Assembly (NCBI GenBank): GCA_025360585.1
Contig: JANYBW010000035.1
Location: 1 to 64,000, forward strand
DNA from: Actinomycetes bacterium
Lineage (GTDB): Bacteria > Actinomycetota > Acidimicrobiia > IMCC26256 > PALSA-610
Reading direction: 5' to 3'
Length of the DNA: 64,000 nucleotides
Shown: positions 25,987-35,115 of the stretch, in pieces
How positions within the stretch are numbered: position 1 is the stretch's first letter
How the letters are laid out: every line of letters begins with the position of its first letter
Made by a program: the position numbers and the translations under genes
Notes under the pieces: generated by a model
What the model saw: only the letters and a program-made list of their open reading frames with translations
What the model was told of the DNA's origin: nothing
The model's database searches: none

Positions 25987-27261
25987 TTAGGAACTGACGT
26001 CCGCGAACATTTGCGCGAGCGCTGCTGCAGCATCGTTCACATCGAATTCGCGGCTCACTTTGGCGCGCCCGGCCCTGCCCATGGCCCGTGCATTGTCGGG
26101 ATCACGCACCAATTTCCCTAACGCGTCGGCTAATAAATCGTCGCGTCCCGGCGCCACTACGAATCCGGAAACGCCATCGTCAACCAGTTCTTGTATGCCG
26201 GCGATCCTTGTTGCTACGACCGGCAGACCGCAGGCCATCGCTTCCATCAAGACCACCGGCACGCCTTCCGCAAAGCTCGCCAACGCCATCGCATCGGCGG
26301 TCAGCAACACTGCGGTCACTTCGTCTTGACCGATCGCGCCCAAAAAAACGGCGTTGATGCCCGTTCTTGCCGTTTCGGATTCGAGCCACTCCTGCGACTT
26401 GCCCGACCCTACAAACACCAGCCGAACGACGACCCCACGCGAGCGCAACCGTTCGGCGGCTGCAAGCAACACGGCTTGGCCCTTTTCTGGAACCAACCGC
26501 CCCACGCAGACGATCGTGAAGACTCCATCGGATGATCCGCGCGCAATGGGAAATGCTGAAGGCGTGATACCGCAATGCACCACCTTGAATTTGTTCCAGT
26601 GCGACGGTTCTGAAAACATCATCATCTGAGAACGACAAAAGTCGCTGATACACGCGACGGCATCGGCGTTGGCGAGTTTCGCGCCAAGACCATGTTCTTC
26701 GACTGCATACAGTTCAGTCGGGCCGTGCATCGTGAAGGACCATGTCCAGCCTTCGCTCACACCATTGCCCACGGCTGCGGTCCAGCGCGCGACGTCGGTG
26801 GGGGCGTTGGCGAAGTGAGCGTGGACGTGTTTGATGTTTGCCTTCGCCATCCAACGTTGCAGAATCGTTGCTTCGGCGACGTAAAAGAGTTGCCATACGC
26901 GGCGTCGCACCCCACGCACACTGCGAAAGGCGGCCACCGCAACCGCTAGTACCACCTGCGGATGCGCACCGAATGCGCGCGCCAAGAGCAACGCCAACGA
27001 CACCTTGGAACGGCTCAGGATGTATTTGGTAGTCGCAATTTCCGCTTGATCAATCGGTGCCAATACATCGGGGGCTTCGACCGGTTGTATCCCAAAGGTA
27101 TGCACTGCGACACCAATTTCGCGCAGCGCGTTGACCTCGCGGCGAATGAACGTGTGTGACACCGCGGGGTAATACGACGTGAGGTAGGCAACTGGCTTGG
27201 CCAACCCGTTGTTCACTTGGTGCTTCGGTCGCCTCATTTGCTGATCGTTGTCATTCGCCAT
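25987..27261 (-). CDS. Glycosyltransferase family 4
   Basis: Starting at ATG 27261, behind GAGGG, the 424-residue enzyme has the GT4 pattern VSHTFIRREVNAL, HVHAHFANAPTDVAR, FTMHGPTELY, VVHCGITPSAFP, IVCVGRLVPEKGQ, VGSGKSQEW and the EX7E-like FAEGVPVVLMEAMACGLPVVAT. This resembles enzymes of colanic-acid-type loci (WcaL/AmsK). It is the last of eight genes of the minus-strand operon, overlapping the end of the flippase gene by 11 bases. Confidence 0.93.
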   Translation of the reverse strand: MANDNDQQMRRPKHQVNNGLAKPVAYLTSYYPAVSHTFIRREVNALREIGVAVHTFGIQPVEAPDVLAPIDQAEIATTKYILSRSKVSLALLLARAFGAHPQVVLAVAVAAFRSVRGVRRRVWQLFYVAEATILQRWMAKANIKHVHAHFANAPTDVARWTAAVGNGVSEGWTWSFTMHGPTELYAVEEHGLGAKLANADAVACISDFCRSQMMMFSEPSHWNKFKVVHCGITPSAFPIARGSSDGVFTIVCVGRLVPEKGQAVLLAAAERLRSRGVVVRLVFVGSGKSQEWLESETARTGINAVFLGAIGQDEVTAVLLTADAMALASFAEGVPVVLMEAMACGLPVVATRIAGIQELVDDGVSGFVVAPGRDDLLADALGKLVRDPDNARAMGRAGRAKVSREFDVNDAAAALAQMFADVSS

Positions 27262-28564
27262 CGGTACCCTCACCGACAGTCAAGGACACATTCCCAGCAG
27301 GCTGCGAATCGACTCGGTCTGGAAGCGGCGTACGTAACAGCAACGTCCACAACGTCGTGACGAGGACCGCATCGGTGATGTAGGAACCAATGACCGCGCC
27401 TTTCCAGGACATCGACGGGACGAGCAAGACGTAACTCACCATTCCCACCGCAGCCGATGACAAATACGCGACGAGGCGCGCATGGGTACGGCCGAGACCA
27501 ACCAGCGCGTTGCCGGGAAACGTGAGAATCCCGCGAAAGATCAACATTGGTGCGAGCCATCGGGCCATTGCGATAGAACCGTGAAATTTGTTGCCCACCA
27601 ATATCGGCAATGCGATCGGCGCGAGCACGACAATGCCGAGCGCCGCGATCGAGGTATAGACGGTAATCGCAACCGATAGATGAATCGCCCGACGCTTTTG
27701 GTCGCCGACTTCGGGATCCATGAAGCTGCGAAAACTCGAAGTCGCCAACGCGTTCACCGGAATGTTGCCGAATTGCACGAGCCGATACGCCGCGGAATAC
27801 AAACCGAGATCGGCACCTACTCGATTGGCAGCCATCACCAATTTGTCGCCGTTATCGTGGAGGCCCCACGCCCAAATCGTGGACGACATCGAGAGTGTCA
27901 GCCGAACGTTTTCGCCGGTGATTGCTTTCGGTCGCAGCGACACATCGAGCGATGCGGTGATGATCTTGAACGCGATCGCGCCCGCAACGACGGTACACAC
28001 CATGTACACCAAGCCGTACGTTGTCAGGGTCAAATGGCTAGTCATCGCGAGTACGACAATCACCACGACCTTGACGGCTTGGGGCCCGATTTGCAACCAC
28101 AAAGCGGATCGATAACCCAGCGCGACGATGCGAAGATTGGCTGACAAATTGAACAGCGCAATCCCAACCAATTCCGCCGTGAGAAACATCGCGACGGTTC
28201 CGAGCCCGATCGAGGGCACGACGTGCGGGGCCAACGCCAAGACAACACCAGACGCAACGACGGTGAACACGATTTGTTCGCTAAAGAAGTGACCCGCGAC
28301 GCGTTTGAGATTCGCTTGCATTGCGGTGCGCAAGAGCGCGAGGCCAGGGCCGACGTAGCCGATGCAAATAGCAATGCCAATCAAGCTGTACATGGCCACG
28401 AACCCGCCGTAATCAGCGGGCCCGAGTTGACGGCCCAAGAGCGTGAATGAAATGAGGGTTGCCAATACGGTCGCGACTTCGATCGCCAAACCGGCTGCGC
28501 CATCGGCCATCGTCGATTTCCCAACGACGACCATCGCCGCCCATTTGCTGCGCAATTCACCCAA
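27251..28564 (-). CDS. Wzx-like polysaccharide flippase
   Basis: The 437-residue protein has about twelve to fourteen hydrophobic helices and the oligosaccharide-flippase (MVF/PST) N-terminal pattern LLGRQLGPADYGGFVAMYSL. A charged segment WGLHDNGDKLVMAANRVGADLGLYSAAYRL lies before the seventh helix, as in this family. It would flip undecaprenyl-linked repeat units to the outer side of the membrane. TTG 28564 overlaps the ligase gene by eight bases; an internal ATG (28534) is the alternative start. Confidence 0.88.
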   Translation of the reverse strand: MGELRSKWAAMVVVGKSTMADGAAGLAIEVATVLATLISFTLLGRQLGPADYGGFVAMYSLIGIAICIGYVGPGLALLRTAMQANLKRVAGHFFSEQIVFTVVASGVVLALAPHVVPSIGLGTVAMFLTAELVGIALFNLSANLRIVALGYRSALWLQIGPQAVKVVVIVVLAMTSHLTLTTYGLVYMVCTVVAGAIAFKIITASLDVSLRPKAITGENVRLTLSMSSTIWAWGLHDNGDKLVMAANRVGADLGLYSAAYRLVQFGNIPVNALATSSFRSFMDPEVGDQKRRAIHLSVAITVYTSIAALGIVVLAPIALPILVGNKFHGSIAMARWLAPMLIFRGILTFPGNALVGLGRTHARLVAYLSSAAVGMVSYVLLVPSMSWKGAVIGSYITDAVLVTTLWTLLLRTPLPDRVDSQPAGNVSLTVGEGTDGE

Positions 28565-29849
28565 GATTCACAGCCTTGGGTGCACCTAGACGTCGAAGCT
28601 CGCTCGGCGGTAGCGGAACCAACTCAAACGGTCGTCCCAGTGCCAGCACCGCAAAGATTCCGACCCATGCGCCACCGACGACGAGCGATTCAGAAAACCC
28701 CCAGATACAGAGGATCCCAATGAGCGTGACTCCGAACACACCGCCCCGATCACCTACTGCCGCCGTTCCCAAACTCGCACGCAGCGCAACAGCGACGACG
28801 ATCAGATACAAGAGCAGCCCGATCGCGCCAACGCGCAACAGAAGTTCGAACGCCGTGTTGTGGCTCTCGGCCACTGGGAACCCTGCCGTGCGAATAACCA
28901 CCGACGATGGTTCAAGCCACAGCGCGTCCCAGGCCGTCCAGCCATAACCAAGGAGTCGCCGTTTCGCTACTTCGAGCAGAACACCCTTCCAGATCACGGT
29001 GCGGCTGGAAAATGTGAGGTCCTTGCCGTAGAGGCCAATCAGTGCATCGCTCATCACTACGTAGCCCGCACCGAAAACCACGATTGCCCCAAATACCAAC
29101 GTACCGAACGCCCTACCTAACCAAGATCGCAACTCGGCAAAGTGACGTAACGGCACGATCAAACTCAGCGCCAACATGAACGCCGCGACACCAGTCGTGG
29201 TGTGACCGAGGACCAGCACGAGCGCGGTCACGGGAATCAATCCCATCCGCACCCAGCGCCGAGGCTCGATGCAGAGCGCCAACGCCAGCGTCGTGGTCAA
29301 TGCTGCGCCCATCGGGCTTTTGTGCACGAAACCGCCCCGTAAACCTTCTGTCGCGCTATACGCACGTGAAGGAACCAGCACAACCGAAACGCCAATCAAG
29401 CCGATCGCGCAGTAGCCCGTGTGCAACAACACGTTCAAGAATCGGGTCGCCGACAACATCTGGCCCAGTATCAGCACTACGGCAATCGTCAACAGATCCC
29501 GACCCGCGATCTTGACCCACGTGACCTGATAGCTCGTCCACAAAAACGACACCGTGATCCACGCGCAATACAACACCACACTTTTCGGCAACCGACACCT
29601 TCGCAAAACGCCCCGAGGAGCGCACAACATCGCCGTTCCCGCGCCCACGCTCGCCAGGATCAAGTAGCGCGTCGGGCTCAAGACGTACAACGTTTGGTAG
29701 GCGCCGAAACCTTCGAGCAGCACGAACCCAATCGTCAATACCGCGATGCGTTGCCAAAGTTCAGTCCTCGTTGCATTGGTTTCGGCCGAAGGTTCCCCAT
29801 CGGGCAGGGTGTTCGTCGACGCGTTCGAGTTGTTCACATCACTCAACAT
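28557..29849 (-). CDS. O-antigen ligase/polymerase family (Wzy/WaaL) protein
   Basis: The 430-residue polytopic protein carries the Wzy/WaaL-type loop: LRGGFVHKSPMGAALTTTL in one outside segment, then FSSRTVIWKGVLLEVAKRR, and VAESHNTAFELLLRVGAIG. These Arg- and His-containing positions are the conserved ones of the family. Polymerase and ligase cannot be told apart by sequence, but its place between the Wzx-like and Wzz-like genes favours the polymerase role. ATG 29849 directly abuts the TAA of the acyltransferase gene before it. Confidence 0.9.
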   Translation of the reverse strand: MLSDVNNSNASTNTLPDGEPSAETNATRTELWQRIAVLTIGFVLLEGFGAYQTLYVLSPTRYLILASVGAGTAMLCAPRGVLRRCRLPKSVVLYCAWITVSFLWTSYQVTWVKIAGRDLLTIAVVLILGQMLSATRFLNVLLHTGYCAIGLIGVSVVLVPSRAYSATEGLRGGFVHKSPMGAALTTTLALALCIEPRRWVRMGLIPVTALVLVLGHTTTGVAAFMLALSLIVPLRHFAELRSWLGRAFGTLVFGAIVVFGAGYVVMSDALIGLYGKDLTFSSRTVIWKGVLLEVAKRRLLGYGWTAWDALWLEPSSVVIRTAGFPVAESHNTAFELLLRVGAIGLLLYLIVVAVALRASLGTAAVGDRGGVFGVTLIGILCIWGFSESLVVGGAWVGIFAVLALGRPFELVPLPPSELRRLGAPKAVNLG

Positions 29850-30983
29850 TTAGATCGACCCCGCAGGGTCTACACGACGAGCGACCAAACGATCCGCGCG
29901 CCGCTGCAACACGCGCCGCCCTTGCAGCAACATGGGCTGCTCAACCAATCGGTACGAAACAACCGCGGCCGCAAGCGATATCGCGATACGGAGACCAACG
30001 ATGACGAGTCGAGGAATCGATGGATACCGCTCGCGCGACAGGACGAAAAACACTGGCACGTGCCACAAGTAGAGCGAATAGGAGTAACGCCCAAGCCACC
30101 GCAGTATCGGGTTCGAGAGGTGGCGTTCGCCGGTTGCGTTCAGTTGGCTGACCACGATCAGCACGATGTATCCAAACGCGATCCGGAGCGCCAAAATCCG
30201 CAGCCCGTATGAATCGTGATCGATGTAAACGCGCGCGCCTACCAAATCAACACCAACGAACAGCGCCGCGATCACCGCCGGCCATTTCGGAAGCCGATGC
30301 GACACACCCGCTACATCCGAATGGGTAAATACGCCAAGAAAGCATCCGATCAGCAACCCATCCATGTTCAACACCGGTACCGACTCCCAATGTGGATAGT
30401 GCAGCAGGCCGATGACAACGAGCCGCCCGACCAACACTGAAACCAATCCCAAACCCACAATCCAACGCGACAGGTACTGCGATCGGGCCGCGGATACCAA
30501 CACGAGCGCTAACGCAAAGGGCAAAACGATATAGAACTGCTCCTCCAACCCGAGCGACCACGTATGCCCCAAGGCCGTGCGCGGCCGATACCCATAGAAC
30601 AATGCCCAGAGGTTGCCCGCGGAGAGCCCAGTGAGCAAGATCTCTCGGCGCAGTGTCGCACCGACTTCGGATACCACCGTGAACGAAGCGATCAGATTTG
30701 CGGCCAACAACACGAAGAGCGCGGGAAAGATTCGAAACAAGCGACGGGTATAGAAGTTCGCGCGCGAAATGGTGGCCGAACGATCATGCTCTTCGAGCGC
30801 CAGCTTGGTGATCAAAAAGCCGCTCAGAACAAAGAACAAATCGACGCCAGAACTACCTCCACTAAATATTGGCGAATACAAGTGAACGAGAAACACCAAC
30901 GCGATCGCAATGCCCCGCAGACCATCGAGCGCAGGGATATGGCCCATTTTCCGTTGCGCTAGACGCCCAGGAGTGGCGTTCAT
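29850..30983 (-). CDS. Acyltransferase 3 family membrane protein
   Basis: The 377-residue enzyme starts at ATG 30983, five bases from the end of the previous gene, and opens with PALDGLRGIAIALVFLVH. FFVLSGFLITKLA, FYTRRLFRIFPALFVL, TWSLGLEEQFYIVLP and YSLYLWHVPVFF follow in family order. It is probably an O-acetyl- or acyltransferase that decorates the polysaccharide made by this operon, acting from the membrane. Confidence 0.93.
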   Translation of the reverse strand: MNATPGRLAQRKMGHIPALDGLRGIAIALVFLVHLYSPIFSGGSSGVDLFFVLSGFLITKLALEEHDRSATISRANFYTRRLFRIFPALFVLLAANLIASFTVVSEVGATLRREILLTGLSAGNLWALFYGYRPRTALGHTWSLGLEEQFYIVLPFALALVLVSAARSQYLSRWIVGLGLVSVLVGRLVVIGLLHYPHWESVPVLNMDGLLIGCFLGVFTHSDVAGVSHRLPKWPAVIAALFVGVDLVGARVYIDHDSYGLRILALRIAFGYIVLIVVSQLNATGERHLSNPILRWLGRYSYSLYLWHVPVFFVLSRERYPSIPRLVIVGLRIAISLAAAVVSYRLVEQPMLLQGRRVLQRRADRLVARRVDPAGSI

Positions 30984-30987
30984 TTCG

Positions 30988-31866
30988 TTACGGTTCCACG
31001 GTCGGCGTACGACGGCCGACAAGACCACGGGCCCTACCTGCCGCAATCGCGGCCCGCCGAGCCGTACTTCCAAGATTCCGGTGCGCGACCGCTTGGCCAT
31101 TCGGACGAAACCGATTCAAGGCCGACAACCATTTGGATTCTTCAAGACTGGATTCGCTTGCGCCGGGCACGCCGAAACGATCGAGGACTTCACTCATTCC
31201 ACGGCCGTAGAAATAGTGCTGTCGCAACATTAAACGAAGGCCCGCGCGGTGGTTGTAATCAAGCATCGCATCGGTAACAAAGCCGAGTGAATATCCGCGA
31301 CGGGTTAGCGCCCAACTGAATGCAATGTCTTCACAACGGATGAGGTTCTCATCGAATCCGCCGACGTCTTCAAATGCCGCCCGAGATACCGCCAAATTTC
31401 CGCTGAGCAGGTACGGGTGACCGAGAAAGCTCGGCAGTCCACCTGGAGTAGCGGGCGGATGCCAAGACGCGGTCCGTTCGTCGGGAAAGACATCGATCAC
31501 TGCACCAGATACTGCGTCGTGTTGCGCAAGTCCGTCAATCAATGCAGCAAGCCAGCCCGGATGAACCCGATCATCTGCATCGCAAAATGCCAGTCGATCG
31601 TTCTTCGCCGCAGCAACACCAACGTTTCGAGCAAATGCGGCCCCGCGTTTTCCACGCGCCACGACGACACGGACGTTGTCGCCGAGACTTGCCGATCGTT
31701 GTTGCATCGAATCGGTATCGACACTGTCATCAACGTTCAACGCAACAACAATTTCAAACGCAAATGCACACTGTTGCGCCGCGATCGCCTGCAACTGGGT
31801 GTCGAGCGCAGCATCGACCTTTCCCGCGGGAACGATCACTGAAACTGGATCGGCAGGAGCGCTCAT
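30988..31866 (-). CDS. Glycosyltransferase family 2
   Basis: The 292-residue enzyme has VSVIVPAGKVDAALDTQL at the start, an ARNVGVAAAKNDRLAFCDADDRV segment split by the DAD metal site, GNLAVSRAAFEDVGGFDE and IRCEDIAFSWAL with the catalytic ED. The usual GT-A fold of about 230 residues is complete. It would add one sugar to the lipid-linked unit. Its ATG overlaps the stop of the Wzz-like gene by four bases (ATGA). Confidence 0.9.
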   Translation of the reverse strand: MSAPADPVSVIVPAGKVDAALDTQLQAIAAQQCAFAFEIVVALNVDDSVDTDSMQQRSASLGDNVRVVVARGKRGAAFARNVGVAAAKNDRLAFCDADDRVHPGWLAALIDGLAQHDAVSGAVIDVFPDERTASWHPPATPGGLPSFLGHPYLLSGNLAVSRAAFEDVGGFDENLIRCEDIAFSWALTRRGYSLGFVTDAMLDYNHRAGLRLMLRQHYFYGRGMSEVLDRFGVPGASESSLEESKWLSALNRFRPNGQAVAHRNLGSTARRAAIAAGRARGLVGRRTPTVEP

Positions 31867-33434
31867 CGATTCGCGCTCGACTGGTTGCGTTTCCCGGCCG
31901 AACGCTTACTCGACGCGTCATCAATGGGATACACCGCAGCACGAATGCCTTTGAGCTGTTGCGCAATACTGCGAACCTCTTGGCGGGTCTGGCGTTGCAC
32001 GGAACACAACACGACGATGACATCCACCTGCTTGGCGAACTGCAATGCAGTGCGCGAATCGCCAAGCGGGCCCGCGACGACAACAACGATATCTCGATCT
32101 TGACCGAGCGCCGACAAGACGCGCTCCGCTCCGACGCGGTGCAATGTTTGAAGGTCCTGATCGCTCGACATGCTCAGCGCCGTGTAGGGAGCTTTTGGCG
32201 CTCCTTGCTCTGCTCGTGTGCTCGGAACAACTGCATGTTCCCATCGCCGTTGCGTACCGGTATCGGAAACATCAGATCGCCCACCGTCGCTTGTTTCCGG
32301 TGGCAATGGGCTCGCGGCAGCAGCGCCGTTGCTCTGCGCATTGCCATCAGCAAACGCCACGCTCATTCCCCAGCCGACGAACGTCTCCACCAAATTCAGC
32401 GCTAACTGCGGGGCACGAGTTTTGCTGTCGACATCGCTGACAAGGACGGTTACCGCGTCGCGTTGCCGTCCTGCAGCTTCGATTCGGGTGCACAGCTGCG
32501 CGACAAATTGATCCGCGTTCACTCCCTTACTAGCTCGACGCCCGCGTTTGCCACGCTCCAGAAGTTTCGGGAGAGTTCCAATCACTGGCCATCCGAGTAT
32601 CTCGCCGATCTCTTCGCTATCCAGTACCCGTGGGGAAATTCTGGCTGCGGCTACCGCTGCGAACACGCCGAGGAGCACACCGCCGAGGACGAAAGGGGCT
32701 GCGACGATCAGGCGGCGTTTCCCTACTGCGATCGGCTGCGTTGCTCGCTCGACGATCGACGCCGAGGTCGAGGCCGCGGAGAGCGCAGCGTTCGTTTGGT
32801 CAGTCAGCAACTGGTCGTATTCGTTGAGCAGTACCGAGCGACGCGACGCGAGGTCGGGGCGCAACTGTTCAATCGTCGGCACATTGCTGAGCGCTGCTGC
32901 GGTCGCGCCCTTCGGCAGATACGCCGCCAATACCGCAGCAATTTCGGTATCGACCTTCGACAATTGTGCACGAACATCTGTGATCCGGCCCGTGTATTGA
33001 TCTGAGGCATTCTTACGAGCAGTCGTCGCCAACCGCTGAAGTCGGGCGAGATAAACGTCGAGGTACGCGCCGGCAATCAGTCGCGAACGCGGCCCACTCG
33101 GGGTCATGACGACAACATCGATGATGTCGGTTCCTTGCCGTTGGGTCAGCAAAACGGCAGTCTGCAATTGGTCGGCGTTGTACGCCGGACCCAGACGACG
33201 AGCGACGTCGCTGGCAAACTCTTGCGAGCTCAAGACGCCGACTTCCGTCGCGACACCGCGGTCCGGAGACGATGAGGCCGACGACGATGGCGTAATCGAA
33301 AGCGTCGCGCGCGATTGAAAACCCGCAGACGTACTTTGCAGCAGCCCAGCCGCCGTCCCCAATAGCAATGTCAAGGCGACGATCTTCCAATGACGAAACC
33401 CGGCATGGAGTACGTAGGAAAATTGCGTGTTCAC
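31863..33434 (-). CDS. Wzz/chain-length-determinant protein with degenerate kinase-like tail
   Basis: From GTG 33434 (sharing bases with the TGA of the preceding gene) the protein has 523 residues. A first helix lies at about 17-33, an extracellular coiled region at 40-235 and a second helix at 241-264 after a Pro-containing segment, the layout of polysaccharide co-polymerases. The cytoplasmic tail from 300 follows the BY-kinase/CpsD fold, but the expected Walker A is VSDVDSKTRAPQLALNLV (332-349) without the GK-S/T motif, and no Tyr-rich end is present. It probably controls chain length without kinase activity. Confidence 0.82.
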   Translation of the reverse strand: MNTQFSYVLHAGFRHWKIVALTLLLGTAAGLLQSTSAGFQSRATLSITPSSSASSSPDRGVATEVGVLSSQEFASDVARRLGPAYNADQLQTAVLLTQRQGTDIIDVVVMTPSGPRSRLIAGAYLDVYLARLQRLATTARKNASDQYTGRITDVRAQLSKVDTEIAAVLAAYLPKGATAAALSNVPTIEQLRPDLASRRSVLLNEYDQLLTDQTNAALSAASTSASIVERATQPIAVGKRRLIVAAPFVLGGVLLGVFAAVAAARISPRVLDSEEIGEILGWPVIGTLPKLLERGKRGRRASKGVNADQFVAQLCTRIEAAGRQRDAVTVLVSDVDSKTRAPQLALNLVETFVGWGMSVAFADGNAQSNGAAAASPLPPETSDGGRSDVSDTGTQRRWEHAVVPSTRAEQGAPKAPYTALSMSSDQDLQTLHRVGAERVLSALGQDRDIVVVVAGPLGDSRTALQFAKQVDVIVVLCSVQRQTRQEVRSIAQQLKGIRAAVYPIDDASSKRSAGKRNQSSANR

Positions 33435-35098
33435 AGCTGCACCTGAGGCCGGACCGCAGCAACGGAACGAGGCTCCGGCGAATACCCACGCAGGTAGGCA
33501 ACGACAACATCGAGTGCGTGTGATCGGGCCGACGCCGCAAACATCGAATGATCGAGACCCGCGATTAGCGTCTGGGTGACGGCGCCATGCTGCAACAATG
33601 CGCCAAAGCGCCGGCCCGATCGCGTTTGCAGTGCTCCGAGACCCCACTCATCGTCGCCGAACACCATCAGCACCCGTTTGTTGGCCTCGACCACTCGTTC
33701 AATCGCAACCGATGGAGACGCGACGAGATGCAAGCGATCAAGCGCTCGCCACAAAAATTCGGGCATTCGTTCCAATCGGCCAAGAAGCGGCGTTTTGGAA
33801 AGTGGGATCGCAATCAGTCGTTGCGTCTGGCCGGAGGCTCGCTTGCCTCGATGGTGACGGCGATCCGTAAATGGTTTATCGAAACGACCATTAATCGCAA
33901 CGACGGTCCCGACTGCCTCGTGGGCGAGCGCAATGTCGAAACCCAGCAGCGCGCCCGAACACAGCCCTATCGTCGCAATTGCGGAGATTTCATCCAGGTC
34001 GAGCCCGCCAAGGAGGTCATCCACGTCGGCGACCGCGCTCGCCGGATAATTGTCGTTTTCGATCCGCCCGGGCCGAGTTGGGGTATCTCCCAAACCTGAC
34101 AAATCGATACGAAGGACACGCCAGCCCGCTTGGTTCAAACGGTGAGCCAGCTCCAGCCACGCGCCACCGGGCCCGATCGAGGCGGCCACGCCGTTGTTCA
34201 ACGTCACGGCGACGTGCGATGGCGCTGCACCGGTCGGCGTTGAATCGATCGCGAAAATCTGTGCGGTTCCAATCCGACGAGCTCGGTGAACAATTGTGAT
34301 CGGGCCACTGTGTTCACGCGCCTCGGTCTCAAGCACCGGCTGCGGCATTACTTTGGCTCCACCTGGGGATTGCGCCACAATCCAGCGCTCGATTTCCTTC
34401 AAAATATTGCGAGGGATCACCGAAATTTCGGCATCGGTATCCAACAATGCACGCGTGCCCGACACCACCAAAACCTCAACATCCGGTTGTGCTTGATTCA
34501 CAAGACTCGCCACTTCACCCGCGGCGTCGTCTGCGAGAATCAACGCCACCGGTTTCATCCGATCGGCCGAGATCCGGATAGCAGCAATGTCGTCCAACGT
34601 TGCTTGCGTAAACGGCACGCCGGCAACACTGACGCCACCATCAGCGTCCGAAGGATCAGCAGCGTTTCCGAGTAGCTGCAGCGCCCGTACGTAACGACGG
34701 CCATTGACCACCGGATCCCAGAGCACCACACCCGCGACGCGATCATCGGACTCCGCTGCGAGCACCGCCAACGTCGCGCCGAACCGAAGCCCAACGAGCA
34801 TGACGGTATCGACTCCGTGCCAATGAAACCATCCGATCGCGTCGGTAACGGATTGCTGCCAGGCCGCAAGGCGATTCGGATCGGACCAGCTCCCGATTGA
34901 ATTGCCCGTTCCGTCGTAATCGATTCGAAGGGTCGCAAACCCCAAAGAACTCAATGATTCCGCGAGTTTTCGTAACGAAGTGTGGGCGCAAACGTCTTCG
35001 TACCCGAGGGGAGGGCACACGACCACGCCGCAACGCACCGTTGCGTTGGGCCAGTGGAGAAAACCAAATCGAGGCCTCTCGTGGGCGCCGAAATACAT
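33431..35098 (-). CDS. Double alpha/beta-hydrolase protein (exosortase-associated-hydrolase-like)
   Basis: The 555-residue chain contains two alpha/beta-hydrolase domains in tandem. Domain 1: CPPLGYEDVCAHTSLRKLA, LRIDYDGTGNS, and GLRFG at 103-107 in place of the nucleophile elbow, so no nucleophile. Domain 2: ELAHRLNQAGWRVLRIDLSG, elbow GLCSG with Cys380, and a late GLDHSMF His. The domain-1 pattern recalls hydrolases associated with exosortase systems, but no exosortase lies in this window. It is second in the operon. Starts at GTG 35113 or 35116 are alternatives to ATG 35098. The substrate is unknown; an ester or acyl group on the polysaccharide is plausible. Confidence 0.75.
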   Translation of the reverse strand: MYFGAHERPRFGFLHWPNATVRCGVVVCPPLGYEDVCAHTSLRKLAESLSSLGFATLRIDYDGTGNSIGSWSDPNRLAAWQQSVTDAIGWFHWHGVDTVMLVGLRFGATLAVLAAESDDRVAGVVLWDPVVNGRRYVRALQLLGNAADPSDADGGVSVAGVPFTQATLDDIAAIRISADRMKPVALILADDAAGEVASLVNQAQPDVEVLVVSGTRALLDTDAEISVIPRNILKEIERWIVAQSPGGAKVMPQPVLETEAREHSGPITIVHRARRIGTAQIFAIDSTPTGAAPSHVAVTLNNGVAASIGPGGAWLELAHRLNQAGWRVLRIDLSGLGDTPTRPGRIENDNYPASAVADVDDLLGGLDLDEISAIATIGLCSGALLGFDIALAHEAVGTVVAINGRFDKPFTDRRHHRGKRASGQTQRLIAIPLSKTPLLGRLERMPEFLWRALDRLHLVASPSVAIERVVEANKRVLMVFGDDEWGLGALQTRSGRRFGALLQHGAVTQTLIAGLDHSMFAASARSHALDVVVAYLRGYSPEPRSVAAVRPQVQL

Positions 35099-35115
35099 CG
35101 GCGAGCCAACCACCA

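Noticed and set aside
31542-32405. Plus-strand frame of 287 codons across the GT2 and Wzz-like genes
   Set aside because: It spans the junction of two overlapping real genes in the antisense direction and shows no domain.
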